From Trichobilharzia regenti (taxonomy: Eukaryota > Platyhelminthes > Trematoda > Strigeidida > Schistosomatidae), in contig OX235265.1 of NCBI GenBank assembly GCA_944472135.2, forward strand, positions 87,824,984 to 87,888,983: DNA of 64,000 nucleotides, in the 5' to 3' direction. The first letter of the stretch is position 1; the number at the start of each line of letters is the position of its first letter. The notes beneath the pieces were generated by a model, which saw only the letters and a program-made list of their open reading frames with translations, was not told the DNA's origin and did not search any database. This document shows, in pieces, positions 47,489-53,400 of this stretch. The position numbers were made by a program, and so were the translations under genes.

Positions 47489-50400
47489 CAACAGTTGCTA
47501 TATTGTTCATCATTTTGTAAAAAGTTATTATAACACTACTTATTTCGAGCAATTCAGTTAAAAATGAGATGTTTGAATGAAGTTATAATACTGGTCATCT
47601 CTTTTTTTTAAATTTTTTTTATAAGTGGGTAGACGGCTCAAAAAAGGTAAAGGTAGATATCAGGTACCTCCAGCTGGTCCACAAATTTCTGTGCTTAAAT
47701 TATCCGGGAATAAGATTGATCATAATGGTCGAGGTGGGAATTTCGCTCCAGTTAGGTGTATGCAACTGTTAAAAAGGTGAGGGATTTGCAATGATTTCGT
47801 TAAAATTGTTCACTTTTTGTGAGTTTTATTACTTTGTAGTTCCCTAATCAACAGAATCGACATTGAGGCTATGATACAGAGGGCTAGTTTCGTATATGCC
47901 AGTTTATGCCGTAGACGTGATGTCCTGCTGGCTATCGACCCAATGGCGGGTGTACTGCTCATCAGTCCGCTCCGTCCTCCTTTATGGCTGTCAGCGAGAC
48001 CTGGCCAATGAGAGTGGAAGACATGAAATGATTAGCTGTTTTTGATCATAGGTGCCTGCGCTTTATCTCCCGTGTGAAGTGGTATAATAAGGTGAGGAAT
48101 ATTGAGGTTAGGCATCGGTCGAGTGCTAGGTAGGTGAGATGGGAAATCAATCGATGAGGTTGTGAAGTTACAAAGACTGAGATGGTTAGGACATGTGTTA
48201 CGTATGCCTAGTCATCGCCTACCTCGACCGATGGGCAATGTTAGCTGACATAGGGTCAGGCTGGAGAAGAGCTAGCAGCGGTCAAACCAAAACATGGCCA
48301 CACTAGTCAATGAAATCCACAACGGTTAGTTTACGCTAGCCACGTAGGAAGGTGTAGACTTCCTGTTTGGGGTCCTCGAGTCAGTAAAAACCAATGATTG
48401 GAAACAATTGGTGACATGGCTCAGTGATCGTTCCCAATGACTGGCTGGTGCAGATGCATCCACTCCTTGTGAACTATGATTTCCAATGAAACTATATTGT
48501 TCTTCATTATTACTATTCCTTTGTCTCACACCTCTGTTTACTGTCTCTATTATGCGTTTCTTCCACTTTCTTCTCTTGCTTTCTGTGTTACATGGAGGGA
48601 GTGTGGCGACTCGAACTGGTGCACATCGGTGCAAAGTTCTATGTCGAAAACAGACAGACAGAGGCTATGATTAACACTTCCTCAGAAACACTCACTCTGT
48701 CTAGTTTACTTCATATATATTTTATGTTAAAAATGGATGGTTCTCATCAAGAATGAAAAGATGAGTCCGCTTTTCTAAAGCTGTATAGCTGGTGTGGCGT
48801 GAGATAGAGTAGGTGATCTCTGCATAAACCACTCAAGTGGAAGTAGTTATGGAAGTAGTAATTTTTTTTATTCTAAGAAGTCACCTTTTCAGGACCAGGA
48901 GGACGAGCTTAAACTAATACCCACAGTGTTTTCTCAACCACTGTGTTTGTAAGATGCCTGCTGCACTAATGATGTTATGCTACAATATACCACACTTACT
49001 AAACTTTACATTGCCTAATTACGCAGTCAGTCAGTAAACAATCTAACTTGTGAATACTGACCAAAAAAACACAAAAAGGGCATTCAGTGTTTTTTAGGAA
49101 TGTGCTCTGATGAGCATTATATTTAAATAGAATCGATAATTGAGGTTATTTTGACGAAGAGATTTTTGAAATTACCGGGCCAGTATGGCTGAACTATGGA
49201 CTCTGAGTGCGTATATCAATAGCACAAGGAAAAGGCACAAAACAGCATCTGAATTCAGTTGGATTCGCGCCATGTAAAACAAAATTTAAAGCCCCTTTGA
49301 ATTTCCACAGATGCCTGTCTAGTTAATAGTGAGTTTGTTAATCCAGTTCAGTTCAATAACTGATTAAAAAATGCCCATTGATATTTCCAAAAGAATGGAT
49401 ACTGAACAAAGAGTACCTCGTTTCGATAACCCTTTCATCATCAGGCTCTACAGTTATATATACATTACAGTGAATAAATGAATTAGTGTTATGAACAAGA
49501 TTAATGTTTAGATAATATCGAATCGGTCGTTGCTCTAGGAACTTTATTTTTCGTGCTGGATAACATCTCCCAGTTTGGTTAAATAAATGTGTAGTAAAAA
49601 CCATGAACAGTCCAATATTAGACCACCTGGTACAAACCAACCGCCCACGCAGCCAGCATTGAAGAATCCTTCTCTATCATCTACCGGGTGCCAAATAAAT
49701 TGCCAAAAACATCGAGGTACCGCATGCTCCAAACATCCGTGGCTATCACGTTTCGTGTGAAACAACCAGTGCTTTATGTGCAAAAGAAGCAAGTTCAGCT
49801 AGCCCCTACTACTGCCCTGGCCTTCAGTAGAGACTGTAAACTTATGAATTTGTAATATTATCTTTCCTAATGTTTCTGACATTCAGTTTATTGTTATGTT
49901 GATGCTATTTAGCTGTAATCTATCAATATTGTTGATTCGATTTTATTTAAACAACATTAATGATGTTCATAACGCTAATTCATTCATTCACTATAATGTA
50001 TATATAACTGTAGAGACTGATGATGAACTTATCGAAAAGAGTAACCATTCTTTCCAACCTATTAATTTTAGCCCTGGGTTTATTTTTGTGCCATGGAAGG
50101 TATACGTACTGCATGATCATCAAAACCGAACAGTTTTGTGGTGTTCAATATCAAAGACTCTGTTCTGTCTTTATCTTTGATTAAGTCTGTCTTAAGAACA
50201 TTCTGAACCTCGTCTAGATTACTAGCTCGCTAGTTTTCTCGCCGGTCCCAAGCCCGGATAAAGAGGGAGGGTTGGGGCGTGGTGCTAGCAAATCCACCCC
50301 CGTAAAACAACCAAATCGCTACAGAAACTTCAACGCGCAAATATATTAAAAATTCTAAAAATATAATCAATAGCCTTATTTTTCGCTGGAATCGGGGAAG

Positions 50401-53400
50401 TGAAATGACGCAGGCTGGTGAAAGCCTTCGGGAAGCCAGTCAGCCGATGTGCCTTCTTTCGATGAAAGCAAAAGTAAGGATGGGTACCTGGAATGTTCGT
50501 ACAATGTACGAAACTGGAAAGGCTGCCCAGATAGCCGCTGAAATGAGAAGGTACAGAATAGAAGTGTTGGGAATCTGCGAGAGCAGATGGAACGGAACTG
50601 GAAGGTGCCAACTACCTACTGGAGAGACAGTAATCTATTCCGGCCACCTAGAGGACAACCATGAGCACACCGAGGGAGTGGCCATCATGATGTCACCAAC
50701 AGCAGCCAAAGCTCTCATGCAGTGGGAACCAATCTCCTCCAGGATAATGACAGCCAGGTTCAACTCAAAAGGAAGGAAAGTTACAGTCATTCAATGCTAT
50801 GCGCCTACAAACGTCTCAGAACAAGAGAAGAAGGAGGCGTTCTACAGACAACTACAAGCAATAATGGACAACGTCCCAAATGGCGATATCAAAATCCTGA
50901 TGGGCGACATGAATGCGAAGCTGGGAGGAGACAACACAGGAAGAGAACTCACCATGGGTCGAGAGGCCCTCGGTGAAATGAACGACAATGGTGAACTCTT
51001 CTCAGACTTCTGCGCCTTCAATGATTTGGTGATTGGCGGTAGTGTGTTCAAACACAAGGATATACACAAGACGACATGGATTTCACCAGATGGAAACACC
51101 AAGAATCAAATAGACTTCATCTCAATTTCAAGAAAGTGGAGACGGAGCCTACTGGACACAAGGTCAAGGAGAGGAGCAGATGTGGGTTCAGACCACTATC
51201 TAGTAGAAGGGACTTTCAAGGTGAAACTAAAAGCCTCGAGGATAGCTGGGGATAGGCCACAATGCAAGTTCAACACTCAATTACTGAAGGACACAACCAC
51301 AAAAGACACCTTCACTGCAACTGTCAGAGCAAAGCAGGAAACACTACGCGACATCACTGAAGAATCATGCGTGGAAGAACATTGGAAGTCTCTGAAGGCG
51401 ATTCTCAACGAAACGTGTTCAACGGTTCTAGGAAGAAAGAAGAGACAAGACAAGGAATGGCTCTCAACGGACACTTGGAAATTAATAGAAGAGAGGAGAA
51501 TGGTGAAAGAGAAAATGATTCAATGCAAGGACGGACAGGAGAAGGAGACGATGAGCTCAACTTACAAAGCATTGGACAAAGAAGTGAAGAAGAGTGCTAG
51601 GAAGGACAAAAGACGATTCTACGACAATCTAGCTACTGAAGCTGAAAAGGCAGCAGGCAAAAGGGACCTGAGGACACTATATCAGATAACCAAATCTCTA
51701 TCCGGGAAGAGACCAACACAAGCGAAACCTATAAAAGACAGCCAAGGGAAGCCCATTACCAAGGAAGAAAAACAGATTAAACAATGGGCGGATCACTTCA
51801 AAGGACTCTTGAACCGACCATCACCTGCAACCCGTCCAGAAATACCAACAACAGCGCGCACACAACTGCAAGTTGACACCAATCCTCCAACGAGAGCTGA
51901 AGTCTTGAACGCAATCAAACTTCTGAAAGCTGGAAAAGCAGCCGGACCAGATGGAATACCCCCTGAAGCACTGAAAGCAGACCCAGAGACTACAGCAGAC
52001 ATGCTGACTCCATTATTGCAAAAGGTCTGGAAGGAGGGAAAGGTGCCTACTGACTGGAGGAAAGGTTACCTCGTGAAACTACCAAAGAAGGGCGACTTAC
52101 GCCACTCTGCAAGAACTGGCGAGGAATCATGCTCCTATCGACGCCAAGTAAAATCCTGAGTCGCATCATCCTGGAGAGATTAAAGGACGCACTGGAGACA
52201 GAACTCCGACCAGAACAAGCTGGATTCAGGAAAGGCAAATCATGTACTGACCAAATTGCAACTCTACGCATCATCATCGAACAAAGCATGGAATGGCAAT
52301 CAAACCTCTACCTCAACTTTATAGACTTTGAGAAGGCCTTCGACAGCGTTGATCGTGAAGTAATTTGGAAATTACTCGAGTACTATGGCGTACCCCAAAT
52401 ATTCATCAACCTTATTCAACAGCTGTACGACAACGGCACCTGCCAAGTGATCCACAACGGAAGACTCAGCGAGGCGTTTGGAGTAAACACAGGAGTCAGA
52501 CAAGGGTGCTTACTATCACCAATGATATTCCTAATTGTGGTGGACTGGATTATGCGTCAGACTGTGGGAAACGAGAAGACAGGAATATCCTGGACCGACG
52601 TGAAGAACCTAGAAGACCTGGATTTCGCGGATGATTTATGTTTGATGTCACACAAAATCGAAGACTTACAAGCGAAAACCGACAAACTGGTCGAAGAAGC
52701 AGCGGCAAAGACAGGACTCCAGGTAAACATAGACAAGACGGAGGTTATGAAAATAACCAACCAACAACAACAGCAGCATCAGCAACATCCAACGTCAATC
52801 ACCATCAACGGGAGGGATTTGAAAGAGGTTACTTCATTCACTTATCTAGGGAGCATTGTCTCAACTACAGGAGGAGCGGACGAGGATGTCAAATCGAGAA
52901 TCGGGAAGGCGAGAAACACATTCATCAGCCTGAAATCAATCTGGAAATCTTCGTCACTCAGCATCAACAACAAAATTCGGATTTTCAATACAAACGTAAA
53001 GTCAGTTCTTCTATACGGATCAGAAACTTGGCGGGTCACAAAGAATATTTCCAAAAGGCTGCAGACCTTTATTAACAACTGTCTTCGCTCAATACTGAAG
53101 ATCAGATGGCCGGAAAGAATCACCAACAAGGAATTATGGGAACAAACAAAGCAAGAACCAATCGCCCAACAAATATGCAGGAGAAAGTGGAGATGGATCG
53201 GACACTCGCTGAGGAGACCTCTGGGTGACATCGCGCGCCAAGCCCTCGAGTGGAACCCGAAAGGGAAGCGGCGTGTGGGACGTCCAAGGGTGACATGGAG
53301 GAGATCGTGTGAAGAGGAGTTGAAAGAAGATGGATTAACATGGATGCAGGCGAAAAGTATAGCAGAAGACAGAAGAAAATGGAGACGTGCAGTTGAAGCC

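Noticed and set aside
47840..47990. Possible LRR exon starting after TTTGTAG at 47839
   Set aside because: It joins exon 9 in phase, but within a few codons the frame becomes the RTE remnant (IQRASFVYASLCRRRDVLL), so the acceptor is probably accidental.
48893..48955. Splice-flanked open stretch after TTTTCAG in intron 9
   Set aside because: Open only in a phase that does not fit exon 9; the compatible phases contain stops.
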